Positions 40,437-48,998 of a DNA stretch of 64,000 nt are shown here, piece after piece. The stretch's first letter is position 1. Each line of letters starts with the position of its first letter. Under the pieces are notes generated by a model, which saw nothing but the letters and a program-made list of their open reading frames with translations, did no database searches and was not told the origin of the DNA. A program made the position numbers and the translations under genes. Source of the stretch: Caldicellulosiruptor hydrothermalis 108 (GTDB taxonomy: Bacteria; Bacillota; Thermoanaerobacteria; Caldicellulosiruptorales; Caldicellulosiruptoraceae); assembly GCF_000166355.1 (NCBI RefSeq), contig NC_014652.1, positions 186,001 through 250,000 of the forward strand, given 5' to 3'.

Positions 40437-40555
40437 TTGTCTCACCTTCTTTTTGTTTCCAGTTTCAATCATTATTGTACCTTAACTGTTATAGTTTTGT
40501 TAACAACAAACATTAATTGTATATTAATTTTTTTGTAAAAGATTATACAAAAAAC

Positions 40556-40581
40556 ATGGTGTACCGTCTAAGGTACACCAT
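40556..40581 (-). terminator. Terminator of the DrrAB-like operon
   Basis: ATGGTGTACC (40556-40565) pairs with GGTACACCAT (40572-40581), followed on the minus strand by GTTTTTTG. Confidence 0.9.
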
Positions 40582-40585
40582 ACAA

Positions 40586-41389
40586 CTATGTTCTTCGCGA
40601 ATATATTCTTACCGTTAAAGGTGCAAATATTCCAACAATGATTATCATTCCAATAAGAGAAATGACAAAATCAGAACCAATTTTTCCGACGTTAGTTAAT
40701 TCACGGACAGCAGTAATGATATGCGAAATAGGATTATTTTTAGCAAACCATTGGACTGCATGAGGCATAGTTTCAACTGGTACAAAAGCATTAGAAAGAA
40801 ACATAAGCGGGAACATTACAAGCATTGAAATCGCTTGAACACTTGAAGCTGTGCGTGCAACAACCCCCACAAAAGCAAAGACCCAGCTAATACTCCAGCT
40901 AAATCCAATTACAAAGAGTGCTGCAATTATCAAATGTCCAACTCCTCCTGCTGGGCGATAACCGATAATATATCCTGTGATAAATGTTGAGAGCATTGCT
41001 ACCACGTAACGTAATATATCTGCCAATAATGGACCAGCCAATGGAGCAATTTGTGCAATTGGTAATGACTTAAATCTATCAAATACTCCTGTGTCCATGT
41101 CCTCACGCAGCTGTGTTCCTGAAATAATTGAAGCACTAAATAGTGTTTGTACAAGAATAGCAGGGACAATAGTTGGTAAGTATTTGTGTACATTTCCAGC
41201 AATTGCTCCGCCAAAGATATAAGCAAACATGAGAATAAAAAAGACGGGTTGAAGAGTTACATCGGTTAGTTGTTCAGGTGTGTGCCAAACCTTTAGCAAA
41301 CTTCTGAAAGCCAATATTAATGAGTTCTGTATAGCCTGGATAAAACCTGGTTGTCTTCTTAATTGGTAATTAACTGCAAAGTTATCCAT
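40586..41389 (-). CDS. ABC-2 exporter permease (DrrB-like)
   Basis: 267 residues, six transmembrane helices. The N-terminal RSLLKVWHTPEQLTDVTLQPVFFILMF region and the internal FLSNAFVPVETMPHAVQWFAKNNP motif are hallmarks of the daunorubicin-resistance (DrrB) permease family. GGAGGGAGG precedes the ATG. It follows the ATPase gene by 44 bases. Likely exports a hydrophobic compound or drug; the substrate is unknown. Confidence 0.88.
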   Translation of the reverse strand: MDNFAVNYQLRRQPGFIQAIQNSLILAFRSLLKVWHTPEQLTDVTLQPVFFILMFAYIFGGAIAGNVHKYLPTIVPAILVQTLFSASIISGTQLREDMDTGVFDRFKSLPIAQIAPLAGPLLADILRYVVAMLSTFITGYIIGYRPAGGVGHLIIAALFVIGFSWSISWVFAFVGVVARTASSVQAISMLVMFPLMFLSNAFVPVETMPHAVQWFAKNNPISHIITAVRELTNVGKIGSDFVISLIGMIIIVGIFAPLTVRIYSRRT

Positions 41390-41433
41390 ATTTTATACCT
41401 CCCTCCATAATTTTTAACTTACGCACTTTTATT

Positions 41434-42390
41434 TCAATTTTGGCCAATAATAGCCAAGAAAACTTCGTCGAGCGTTGGCTGTTGAACATTCAATTCAGCA
41501 ATATGAATTTTTGATTCGCGCAAAGCGATAACCAAATCTGCAATTAGCTCAGTATCAGTCATTGGAGCAGTAATACTTCCAGTTTCCAATGAGACATTAG
41601 AGCGAGTTTTAAGTAAACTTTCAACTATTTTTCGTGCAGTTTCAAGGTCTGTGGGATTTTTTACCTTTAATTGCAATGTTGAATTACCAATAGATTTTTT
41701 AAGTTCTTCTACAGTTCCCTCGGCAACAACTTTACCGTGATTAATCACTGCAATTTGATCAGCAAGTTCTTCAGCCTCTTGTAAATATTGGGTTGTTAAT
41801 AGTACAGTTGAACCAGTTTTTACTAACCTACGGATTGTATTCCACATTTGATTACGCGTACGTGGGTCAAGACCTGTTGTGGGTTCATCAAGAAAAATAA
41901 GGGGTTTTTGAACAATAAGGCTTGCTGCTATGTCTACCCGTCGTTTCATACCACCTGAAAGCTTTTTCAAAGGCAATTTAGCAGCTTCTATCAATTCAAA
42001 TTCTTCTAAAAGCTCGTTTGCTCTTCGTCTTGCTTCTTTTCTATTCAATCCCAATAATTGACCAATTAAAATCAAGTTTTCTAAACCACTTAAAGATTCA
42101 TCTAATGATGCGTACTGCCCAGTTACACTAATCAATTGACGGACAATGTAAGCATCTTTGACAACATCAAAGCCAAAGATACGTGCCCAACCACCATCTG
42201 GTCGCAAAATTGTTGCCAGCATTTTTATTGTTGTTGTTTTACCCGCTCCATTGGGGCCAAGTACACAATAAATGCTGCCTGAACGCACTTTCAAATTTAC
42301 GCCGTCAACTGCGCGATTTTCTCCAAATTTTTTGATAAGATTATATGTTTCAATAGCAAACTCAGTTGATATACTTCTTGCTTTTGTCAT
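41434..42390 (-). CDS. ABC exporter ATPase (DrrA-like)
   Basis: 318 residues. Walker A GPNGAGKTT, signature LSGGMKRRVDIA, Walker B LIFLDEPTTGLDP, and a C-terminal regulatory extension ending in LDEVFLAI, a motif typical of DrrA proteins. AAGGAGG lies at good spacing before the ATG. It is the first gene of the exporter pair and is divergent from the GntR-type gene at 42544. Confidence 0.92.
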   Translation of the reverse strand: MTKARSISTEFAIETYNLIKKFGENRAVDGVNLKVRSGSIYCVLGPNGAGKTTTIKMLATILRPDGGWARIFGFDVVKDAYIVRQLISVTGQYASLDESLSGLENLILIGQLLGLNRKEARRRANELLEEFELIEAAKLPLKKLSGGMKRRVDIAASLIVQKPLIFLDEPTTGLDPRTRNQMWNTIRRLVKTGSTVLLTTQYLQEAEELADQIAVINHGKVVAEGTVEELKKSIGNSTLQLKVKNPTDLETARKIVESLLKTRSNVSLETGSITAPMTDTELIADLVIALRESKIHIAELNVQQPTLDEVFLAIIGQN

Positions 42391-42482
42391 GTCTTATACC
42401 TCCTTTGACAATTAGTTTTCGCAGTGAATAATAACATGGTTTTATGAATTGAATATGAACGAAAATTTTTAAGAACTGTCTC

Positions 42483-42511
42483 TTGACAATCTCATCGTAT
42501 TAGTATATTAT
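42483..42511 (+). promoter_or_regulatory. Promoter of the GntR/ABC operon
   Basis: TTGACA (42483-42488) and TATTAT (42506-42511), 17 bases apart, about 33 bases before the GntR start. A match this good suggests a strong promoter held down by a repressor, probably the GntR protein itself. Confidence 0.75.
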
Positions 42512-42543
42512 CATAATAGAACACAATAACAGGAGGAAGAGGA

Positions 42544-42909
42544 TTGATTGAGTTTGATCCAAATGTTCCTATTTATTTGCAGGTAATAGAGTATTTAAAA
42601 AAAGAAATAGTTAGTGGAAAAATAAAGCCTGGCGAAAAACTCCCATCTGTCAGGGAGATGTCGAGAATGTTTAACATTAATCCTAACACAGCACAAAGAG
42701 TTTTTCAGGAACTTGAAAGAGAAGGACTTACAAAGACAGAAAGAGGAATAGGGAATTTTGTCACAACTGATAGTAAACTTATTCAGGAACTGAAAGAGAA
42801 AATGGCTGAAAAAATAGTAGAAAATTTCATTGTCACAATGAAGGAGATAGGTTATGACGAAGACAAAATTTTAGGTCTTATTTCTAAAAAATTAAATGGA
42901 AAGGGGTAG
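42544..42909 (+). CDS. GntR-family regulator (YtrA-like)
   Basis: 121 residues: a winged helix (PIYLQVIEYLKKEIVSGKI, LPSVREMSRMFNINPNTAQRVFQEL) and a short dimerising tail, as in the YtrA subfamily that controls its own ABC operon. The start is TTG at 42544, preceded by AGGAGG. The stop codon directly abuts the ATG of the ABC ATPase gene. Confidence 0.88.
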   Translation: MIEFDPNVPIYLQVIEYLKKEIVSGKIKPGEKLPSVREMSRMFNINPNTAQRVFQELEREGLTKTERGIGNFVTTDSKLIQELKEKMAEKIVENFIVTMKEIGYDEDKILGLISKKLNGKG

Positions 42910-43104
42910 ATGTTTTTGTTACTTGAGGTTAAGAACTTATTCAAAAGATATGGTAAAAAAGAAGTTTTAAAAGATATTAATTTTTCTGTTGATAAAGGTA
43001 AAATTGTAGGGCTCATCGGCGAAAACGGCTCAGGGAAGACAACACTTTTAAAAATAATTGCAGGGTTTTCAAGACCAACCTCAGGAAAGGTTTTTATAAA
43101 TTAG
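42910..43104 (+). pseudogene. ABC ATPase (YtrB-like), 5' fragment cut by IS copy 2
   Basis: 64 codons holding the Walker A motif ([17 protein letters not shown]) and the start of the catalytic core, ending at a TAG supplied by the IS. The remainder is at 44945-45451. Removing the IS and one target copy gives a continuous 232-residue ATPase. The fragment lacks signature and Walker B and cannot hydrolyse ATP alone. Confidence 0.9.
43091..43101. repeat. Target-site duplication, left of IS copy 2
   Basis: TTTTTATAAAT, repeated exactly at 44934-44944. Confidence 0.9.
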
Positions 43105-43366
43105 GCGTTTGCAAAATAGGTGGTGATTGAAGGTAAAAGGCACCAATACTAACATGAAATACAATCAAGATACAAAAAGAAAAGAGAAGTGAAAACCAAA
43201 TATTATCAATACCAACAAAAATAATCAGCAACAAACATATGACAAAAATTAACAACTTCAAAAAAGACAATAATATCCTAAGCCTTCTTAACTCCTTGTT
43301 TTAGAAGGTTAAGTAAAAACAAAACCAGAAATTTTTTGTAAGAAATAGATTTAAAAAATAGTAGTA

Positions 43367-44797
43367 TTAAGCGATAAGTTTTTTGAGCTTGTTAAGTTTT
43401 TTGATAGTCAATTTAGAGCAATAGAGTTTGATATTGTGAGCGAGAATAAACAAGAGCGAGAAAGTAATGGCAGATAGCAAGAAATCAGAGAAAATAGAAA
43501 TATGGTCATAAGTAGAGATAGTATCAGAGCCCATGTAGGATTTCAGGTGGTAAATAGTCTGCTCTACAGCGACACGTTTTTTGTAGAGGTCAAAAAACTC
43601 TTGTGAATTTCTGTTGATACCTGGGAAAGAGCGAAAGTTATCTGGGTATGTATAGAACATTCTACCCGATTTAGAGGTAGTACAAGGCTGAGGGCAAGAG
43701 CAGATGCGTTTGCCATCTTTGTATTGTGACATAGGGCAAGTCCATTTAAGGCGCAAAGAGCGATTTTTACCCTGACATTTGCCTTCGGGTTTAAAAGGTT
43801 TGTTGAACTTTTTGCAGATAGGGATACCATCTTCAGAAATAACGATATTGGGGTCTGATGTAGGTGTAGTATTTTTAGAAGCTCTTGTATTTAGTGGAAT
43901 AACGATTTTGGAGAAGTTAAAGGTATTTTTTAAAGTGGAGTATATGTTGTGGGAATCCAAAGCACTGTCGGCGATGAAAGTGGAGAAATTTTTGGGGATA
44001 TAAGAGAATAAAGTTTCGAGCGAAGGAATTAAACCTTTAGAGTCGGAGATAGCTTTTGCTTCTTGTGGGTCAGAGGAAGGGGAATCATAGTTAAACAGAG
44101 GTACTAAAGCTAAAGGGATACCGAGAGCGTTGGTAATGACTGCAAATTTTAAAGCCCAGCAGAAATGGCCATTTACAAACATAAGACGGATGTTAGAATT
44201 AGCGTTAGCAGTTTTAGGCAAAGAAGAATAAACGAGAGAGTAGACTTTTTCAGAGGGAAGTTCAGGGTTAGCTTTTGAGGTATTTTTCAGCAGTAGATGA
44301 ATGAATTTAGGATTGTTTTCACGAACCTTTGGGACAATACCTGTTGTGTCGAAGATTAAGATTGAAGAATCTTGAGGGCATTGTTGGATGGAAATATTAT
44401 GTGCATGGATAGAGATATTTTGAAAAAGTTTATGGATTTCACTTGCAAATATTTTTCTAAAGCGAGAGAGAGTAGAGATAGAAGGGACATTGCCATGAAG
44501 ATTACAAAATGAGCGAAGTTCGAATGAGTTGAGTAAGACAGCACGAAGCTGAGTTAAAGTATTGAGTTTGAGCAATTTTTGGACGAGGAAGCAACAAAGC
44601 ATAGATTCTAAAGAGAAGTATCTATGCTTACCGAAATATTTGTAGTAGGCATTGTAGAAAGAAGAAGGTATATAATGTGACAAGTCAATGAATTTATTGA
44701 ACAAGCCCAAGAGGCTTTCAGGCTTGTAGAGAGCCGAAGCCTTTAGGTGGGAGAATAGGTCTATGAAAGAAAGTTGTTTAGGTTTGGTGTTGAACAT
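43367..44797 (-). CDS. DDE transposase of the 1832-bp IS, copy 2
   Basis: 476 residues, predicted protein identical to the product of 28645-30075, with the same DDE residues and Cys-rich insert. The reading frame is intact. It is transcribed against the direction of the interrupted ABC operon, so its transcript runs antisense to the 5' ATPase fragment. Confidence 0.9.
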   Translation of the reverse strand: MFNTKPKQLSFIDLFSHLKASALYKPESLLGLFNKFIDLSHYIPSSFYNAYYKYFGKHRYFSLESMLCCFLVQKLLKLNTLTQLRAVLLNSFELRSFCNLHGNVPSISTLSRFRKIFASEIHKLFQNISIHAHNISIQQCPQDSSILIFDTTGIVPKVRENNPKFIHLLLKNTSKANPELPSEKVYSLVYSSLPKTANANSNIRLMFVNGHFCWALKFAVITNALGIPLALVPLFNYDSPSSDPQEAKAISDSKGLIPSLETLFSYIPKNFSTFIADSALDSHNIYSTLKNTFNFSKIVIPLNTRASKNTTPTSDPNIVISEDGIPICKKFNKPFKPEGKCQGKNRSLRLKWTCPMSQYKDGKRICSCPQPCTTSKSGRMFYTYPDNFRSFPGINRNSQEFFDLYKKRVAVEQTIYHLKSYMGSDTISTYDHISIFSDFLLSAITFSLLFILAHNIKLYCSKLTIKKLNKLKKLIA

Positions 44798-44803
44798 TTT
44801 GGA

Positions 44804-44876
44804 ACCCTCCTCATAGTAGAAAATTTGTTTTATATAATCATATTTTACTACAATTATGAGGAGGGTGACCAGTCTT
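44804..44876 (-). promoter_or_regulatory. Hairpin hiding the transposase Shine-Dalgarno, IS copy 2
   Basis: Arms at 44804-44814 and 44866-44876, the same 11-bp repeat as in copy 1, with the ribosome binding site in the arm nearer the start codon. Confidence 0.75.
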
Positions 44877-44902
44877 TTTTGATTCTATGTAAAGCTTGAT
44901 AA

Positions 44903-44917
44903 CGCTCATCTTGAGCG
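44903..44917 (+). terminator. Outward-facing terminator-like hairpin, IS copy 2
   Basis: CGCTCA-TCT-TGAGCG followed by TTTTTGC, read toward the 3' ATPase fragment. It should reduce transcription of the downstream fragment and membrane gene. Confidence 0.5.
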
Positions 44918-44920
44918 TTT

Positions 44921-45451
44921 TTGCAAAAGGCTATTTTTATAAATGGCAAAGAGGTGGGTGTGGATACACGAAAGCATATTGCATTTTTGCCAGATACAAT
45001 TATCTTTCCAAGATGGATGAAAGTGAAAGATGCCCTTTGTTTTTATTCAGAGTTTTTTGATGACTTTGTTTTAGAAAAAGCAAATTCAATACTTGACTCC
45101 TTAGATATTAGCAAAAACATAAAGATTCATGATTTATCAAGAGGCACAATTGAAAAATTTTCACTTGCACTTTTGCTTTCAAGAGATGCAAATCTGTATC
45201 TTTTAGACGAGCCGCTTGCATATGTTGACCCACTATCAAGAGAAACTTTGGTGGATTTGATTTTAAAAAATTTGAGCGATGACAAAACAATTATCATATC
45301 AACAAATATAATTTCGGAGGTTGAACATTTATTTGATGAAATAATTATTCTAAAAGAGGGAAGAATTGTATACATGGATTTGGCTGAAAATTTGAGAGAA
45401 AAGTCTGGGCTTTCGGTAAACCAGTTTTTCAAGGAGGTAGATAAAAAATGA
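44921..45451 (+). pseudogene. ABC ATPase (YtrB-like), 3' fragment
   Basis: 168 codons of the interrupted ATPase after an eight-residue IS/target-encoded lead with a TTG start. It holds the signature region (LSRGTIEKFSLALLLS, a degenerate form of LSGGQ), Walker B (LYLLDEPLAYVDP) and the switch region. The right-hand target copy is at 44934-44944. It overlaps the next gene by four bases (ATGA). Confidence 0.9.
44934..44944. repeat. Target-site duplication, right of IS copy 2
   Basis: TTTTTATAAAT, identical to 43091-43101. Confidence 0.9.
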
Positions 45452-46146
45452 TGGCAAAATATTTAAAATATCAGTACAGAAGTGGCTTGCTGTTTTATAT
45501 TTTCTTTGTTCTGGGTATAACCTTTGCTATGGTATGGTCTTTCAATTCAAAAAGTGTAAAGATTGAACCAGATAGAACTCTTAAAATTGTAATTATTTGG
45601 CTGTGGTGGTTTTTGTCACTCATGGGCGTGCTTGTCTACCATTTTGTGAGGTGGAGTGGTATTTTTAAAAGTCCAGAAAGGTTTTTGCTGCTTTCTTCTC
45701 CAAAGTTCAAACCTTTCCATTTTCTATTTGGTGGAATTGCTCATGCTGTTTTAGATGTACTAATTTTTTCAGTATGGTTTAACTTAGTTGGGGCAATCAT
45801 GATAACTCCTAAAAAGTATATTTTAGATTTTCACAAGATAGTAAGAATTCTGGGATTAAATGATGTTTTTATCATATCTGTATTATTCTTTACTACTATA
45901 TATTTTTGGTATTTAACTACAGTTATATACTGGAATACTATCAAAAGCTCTTCTAAATGGGGTTGGTGTTTGATATTTGCATTTGTGGTTCTTGGGTATA
46001 TTCAGATAAAGATTTCTGAGTTTATAGGAAAAATAAATTTGAGTTTTCCAGCGTTTATCTTGGCAGTTATACTTTTTAACTTTGCAATATACAGCATTTT
46101 GATCTTCTTTAACTTAAAAGCTCTGAAAAAAGGCTTGGATACTTAA
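45448..46146 (+). CDS. Multi-spanning membrane protein, partner of the YtrB-like ATPase
   Basis: 232 residues, about six transmembrane helices (for example LLFYIFFVLGITFAMVW and FPAFILAVILFNFAIYSILI). It resembles ABC-2-type permease subunits of YtrA-regulated operons in position and topology, though sequence motifs are weak. GGAGG precedes the ATG, which overlaps the ATPase stop codon. With the ATPase gene split upstream, it is probably poorly expressed and has no partner. Confidence 0.7.
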   Translation: MMAKYLKYQYRSGLLFYIFFVLGITFAMVWSFNSKSVKIEPDRTLKIVIIWLWWFLSLMGVLVYHFVRWSGIFKSPERFLLLSSPKFKPFHFLFGGIAHAVLDVLIFSVWFNLVGAIMITPKKYILDFHKIVRILGLNDVFIISVLFFTTIYFWYLTTVIYWNTIKSSSKWGWCLIFAFVVLGYIQIKISEFIGKINLSFPAFILAVILFNFAIYSILIFFNLKALKKGLDT

Positions 46147-46173
46147 AAAGAAAGAAAATAAATGATTTATTAT

Positions 46174-46222
46174 TGGGACTGTTGCAGATAAGAAAATTAA
46201 ACAAAACAGTCCCATTTATTTT
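46174..46222 (+). terminator. Terminator of the GntR/ABC operon
   Basis: TGGGACTGTT (46174-46183) pairs with AACAGTCCCA (46205-46214), followed by TTTATTTTG. Confidence 0.8.
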
Positions 46223-46301
46223 GTCATTTAGAAGGAGTTTGTAGATAGCTGGAGAAATATATAAATCAATTACAAATCTTTATGGAAGGAGAAGACAATC
46301 T

Positions 46302-47006
46302 GTGGACAAATTTGTATTGAAATTAAAGTCAATACCTTATTTTTCTATACTATCAAAAGACCTCACCAAATCAAAATCAAATCTATTAAAACTTATTGCC
46401 TGTATCACAATGTTTATTGACCACACAGGCTATTTATTCTTCCCGCAAAAACCTATTTTAAGAATTATTGGGCGTATTGCTTTCCCCATCTTTGCCTATC
46501 AAGTGGCGGTGGGGTTCTGGCACACATCTGACCACAAAAAATACTTAAAAAGACTCTTAATATTTGCCATCATATCCCAGTATCCTTTTTATCTTATGAC
46601 AGGCGATGGAGAGCTGAATGTCATTGCGACCTTCTTTTTTGCAGCACTTTGCCTTTATTTTTTCAAAAGTTCATGGTATGTATTAGTAATTGTTCCACTT
46701 GCCATATCATACTTTGTTTCAATGGACTATGGAATCTACGGTGTTTTAGCTGTATTGATATTTTATTTTCTATATGAAAAACCCATTTTGCAGCTTGTGG
46801 GATTTTCCGTTCTTACAGTAATTGCCTCATACCTGTTAGGCTGGCAGCTTCAAGTATATTCTATTTTGAGTGTTATACTTATACTTTTTATAAGAATGTT
46901 CCCAGTTGACTTTGAATTCAGACTAAATAAATACTTTTTTTACTGGTTTTATCCTGTGCATATGCTGTTTTTAGTTTTTATTGGCAAGCTGCTGGGATAT
47001 TTATAA
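46302..47006 (+). CDS. TraX-family membrane protein
   Basis: 234 residues, about eight transmembrane helices. The LLKLIACITMFIDHTGYLFF opening, then GRIAFPIFAYQVAVGFWHTSDHKKYLKRL and the C-terminal FYWFYPVHMLFLVFIG, match the TraX family, named for the F-pilin acetyltransferase. In Firmicutes the role is unknown; acylation of a surface molecule is a reasonable guess. The start is GTG at 46302 with GGAAGGAGA upstream. No conjugation genes are near. Confidence 0.85.
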   Translation: MDKFVLKLKSIPYFSILSKDLTKSKSNLLKLIACITMFIDHTGYLFFPQKPILRIIGRIAFPIFAYQVAVGFWHTSDHKKYLKRLLIFAIISQYPFYLMTGDGELNVIATFFFAALCLYFFKSSWYVLVIVPLAISYFVSMDYGIYGVLAVLIFYFLYEKPILQLVGFSVLTVIASYLLGWQLQVYSILSVILILFIRMFPVDFEFRLNKYFFYWFYPVHMLFLVFIGKLLGYL

Positions 47007-47115
47007 AAGATGAATCTCATAAATTTGTGAGCTTATAAACCTTGATGTGTGGTAAAATATTTCTATAAGTAGATTATTACATTAAAGTTTTTAAAGAAAA
47101 AGAAGGTAAAAAGGC

Positions 47116-47550
47116 ATGCCTGAGATTAACATTCAGGAAATAAAAAAGGTAGTTGTGGAGATTTTAAAGAAGGAAATATCGCCTTGGCTTATAATTATTT
47201 TTGGTTCTCTTGCCAAAGGAAATTTTAGGCAAGATAGTGATATTGACATTGCATTTTTTTCTGATAGAGAAGTATCAAATATTGAGAGGTTTAGAATTTC
47301 GCAAGAGCTTGCAGATAAACTAAACAGAGATGTAGATTTAGTGGATTTAAAAAGTGCTTCTACAGTACTAAAAGCCCAGATTGTTGGCACAGGAGAGGTA
47401 ATATATTGTGAGGATGAAAAAAGAAAAAATTTATTTTTTATGAGAACTTTGAAAGAATACGCACTTTTGAATGAAGAAAGAGATATTGTTTTGAAAAGCT
47501 TTTTTGGGATGAGTATTTATTCTGAGGGTGAGAAGAATTATGATAGATGA
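47116..47550 (+). CDS. mntA: MntA-like nucleotidyltransferase antitoxin
   Basis: 144 residues, minimal nucleotidyltransferase fold. The signature GSX10DXD is perfect: GSLAKGNFRQDSDID, with a further Asp in RDVDLVDL. In type VII toxin-antitoxin systems this enzyme adds AMP to a tyrosine of the HEPN toxin and neutralises it. The gene overlaps the HEPN gene by 11 bases and comes first. Confidence 0.85.
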   Translation: MPEINIQEIKKVVVEILKKEISPWLIIIFGSLAKGNFRQDSDIDIAFFSDREVSNIERFRISQELADKLNRDVDLVDLKSASTVLKAQIVGTGEVIYCEDEKRKNLFFMRTLKEYALLNEERDIVLKSFFGMSIYSEGEKNYDR

Positions 47551-47959
47551 TATAATTGCAAATAAAATTCAGATTATAGAAAGATGTTTAAGAAGAATAA
47601 ATGAAGAATATGAAAACAACCCTAAAAATCTTCTTAATTATACAAAGCAAGATTCAATAGTTTTAAATCTTCAAAGGGCTATAGAGGCAGCAATAGATAT
47701 TGCAATACATTTATGTGCAGTTTTTAAATTTGGTATTCCACAAAGTTGTAGAGAAGTTTTCGATTTGTTGGAGAAAAATAAAGTTGTGTCAGAAGAGTTA
47801 GCTAAGAAATTGAAGGCTATGGTAGGGTTTAGAAATATTGCAGTACATGATTATCAAGCAATTAATCTTGAAATCCTCAAAAACATAATTGAAAAAAATT
47901 TATCTGATTTTTTAGAATTTAAAAGTTCCATACTTAATTTTTTACAAAAAAGGAGCTGA
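47540..47959 (+). CDS. hepT: HepT-like HEPN toxin (DUF86)
   Basis: 139 residues, all-helical HEPN domain with the ribonuclease motif RX4HXY seen as RNIAVHDY near residue 107. HepT proteins cleave RNA and are held inactive by AMP on the Tyr of this motif. I start at the ATG at 47540, since GAGGGTGAGAAG before it is a good binding site, whereas the GTG at 47528 lies within that site. A Dus gene follows closely. Confidence 0.85.
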   Translation: MIDDIIANKIQIIERCLRRINEEYENNPKNLLNYTKQDSIVLNLQRAIEAAIDIAIHLCAVFKFGIPQSCREVFDLLEKNKVVSEELAKKLKAMVGFRNIAVHDYQAINLEILKNIIEKNLSDFLEFKSSILNFLQKRS

Positions 47960-47970
47960 TAGTGTAAAAT

Positions 47971-48957
47971 ATGCTTGACATCAAAGGGAAAATTTTCTTA
48001 GCACCTATGGCAGGGTTTACAGACAAAGTTTTCAGAAGGCTTTGCTCAAGATTTGGAGCGGATGTTACAGTGACCGAGATGGTCAGCAGCAAAGCACTTG
48101 TTCTTGGCAGCGCAAAAACAAAAGAGCTTATTTCATTTTCAGAGGAAGAGAAGATAAGAAGTGTTCAAATTTTTGGTAGCGACGCTAAAATTATGGCAGA
48201 ATCGGTGAAAATCCTGCAGGATGAATTTGAATACGATTTTATTGACATAAACATGGGCTGTCCTGTTCCAAAGGTTGTAAAAAGTGGCGAAGGAAGCGCT
48301 CTTATGAAAAATCCTTCTTTGGCTGCGAAGATAGTCGAAGAGGTTGCAAAGGTGAGTAGAAAACCTGTATCTGTCAAAATTCGAAAGGGATTTGATGATG
48401 AAAATATTAATGCTCCTGAATTTGCATACATCCTGCAAGAAAGCGGAGCCTCTTTTGTGACAGTTCATGGAAGAACAAGGGCTCAGCTGTACTCTGGGAA
48501 AGCTGACTGGGAGATAATCAGAAAGGTAAAAGAAAAGGTCAAAATTCCGGTTATTGCGAACGGAGATATAGTAGATTTTGAGTCGGCAAAAAGAGCGTAT
48601 GAAGTAACAAGAGCTGATAGCATCATGATAGGAAGAGCAGCGCTTGGGAACCCTTGGGTGTTTCTTCAGATCAAAGAAGGGTTTGAAAAGGGGTATGTTG
48701 AAACTAAAGTCTTGCCTCATATGAAGATAAGAGTTGCGATTGAGTTTTTCACGCAGCTTTGCAGCGAAAAAGGCGAGAAGATGGCAGTCTTGGAAGCAAG
48801 AAAGCACCTTAGCTTTTTTGTAAAAGGAATTGAGAATGCCGCTAAGATAAGAGATAAAATTAACAGAATAAATAATGCTACAGAGCTTTTAGAGTTTCTT
48901 GAAGAGCTTGCAGCTTCTCTTGAGAAAAAAGAAAGCTTTGTCGATAATATCTTATAG
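47971..48957 (+). CDS. dusB: tRNA-dihydrouridine synthase (DusB-like)
   Basis: 328 residues, FMN-dependent TIM barrel that reduces uridine in the tRNA D-loop. LAPMAGFTDKVFRRLC at the N-terminus, the catalytic Cys in DINMGCPVPKVVKSGEG, HGRTRAQLYSG, and the FMN phosphate-binding IMIGRAALGNPW. The C-terminal helical domain is complete. It follows the HEPN gene by 11 bases and may be co-transcribed. The last residues are Glu/Lys-rich. Confidence 0.92.
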   Translation: MLDIKGKIFLAPMAGFTDKVFRRLCSRFGADVTVTEMVSSKALVLGSAKTKELISFSEEEKIRSVQIFGSDAKIMAESVKILQDEFEYDFIDINMGCPVPKVVKSGEGSALMKNPSLAAKIVEEVAKVSRKPVSVKIRKGFDDENINAPEFAYILQESGASFVTVHGRTRAQLYSGKADWEIIRKVKEKVKIPVIANGDIVDFESAKRAYEVTRADSIMIGRAALGNPWVFLQIKEGFEKGYVETKVLPHMKIRVAIEFFTQLCSEKGEKMAVLEARKHLSFFVKGIENAAKIRDKINRINNATELLEFLEELAASLEKKESFVDNIL

Positions 48958-48998
48958 GACAAAATTTTTGAGTGAAAATAAAGCGGGGGATTTTTAGC

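Larger units (their letters stand above)
43102..44933 (-). mobile_element. IS copy 2, 1832 bp, inside a YtrB-like ATPase gene
   Basis: Same length and ends as copy 1 (TAGGCGTTTGCAAAA at the left, complement of TAGCCTTTTGCAAAA at the right), reverse orientation. An 11-bp target duplication flanks it, against 14 bp for copy 1. The two copies form a long inverted repeat about 12.8 kb apart. Confidence 0.93.

Noticed and set aside
30341-43101. Past inversion between the two inverted IS copies.
   Set aside because: Each IS copy has its own matching target duplication on both sides; an inversion would have mixed them.
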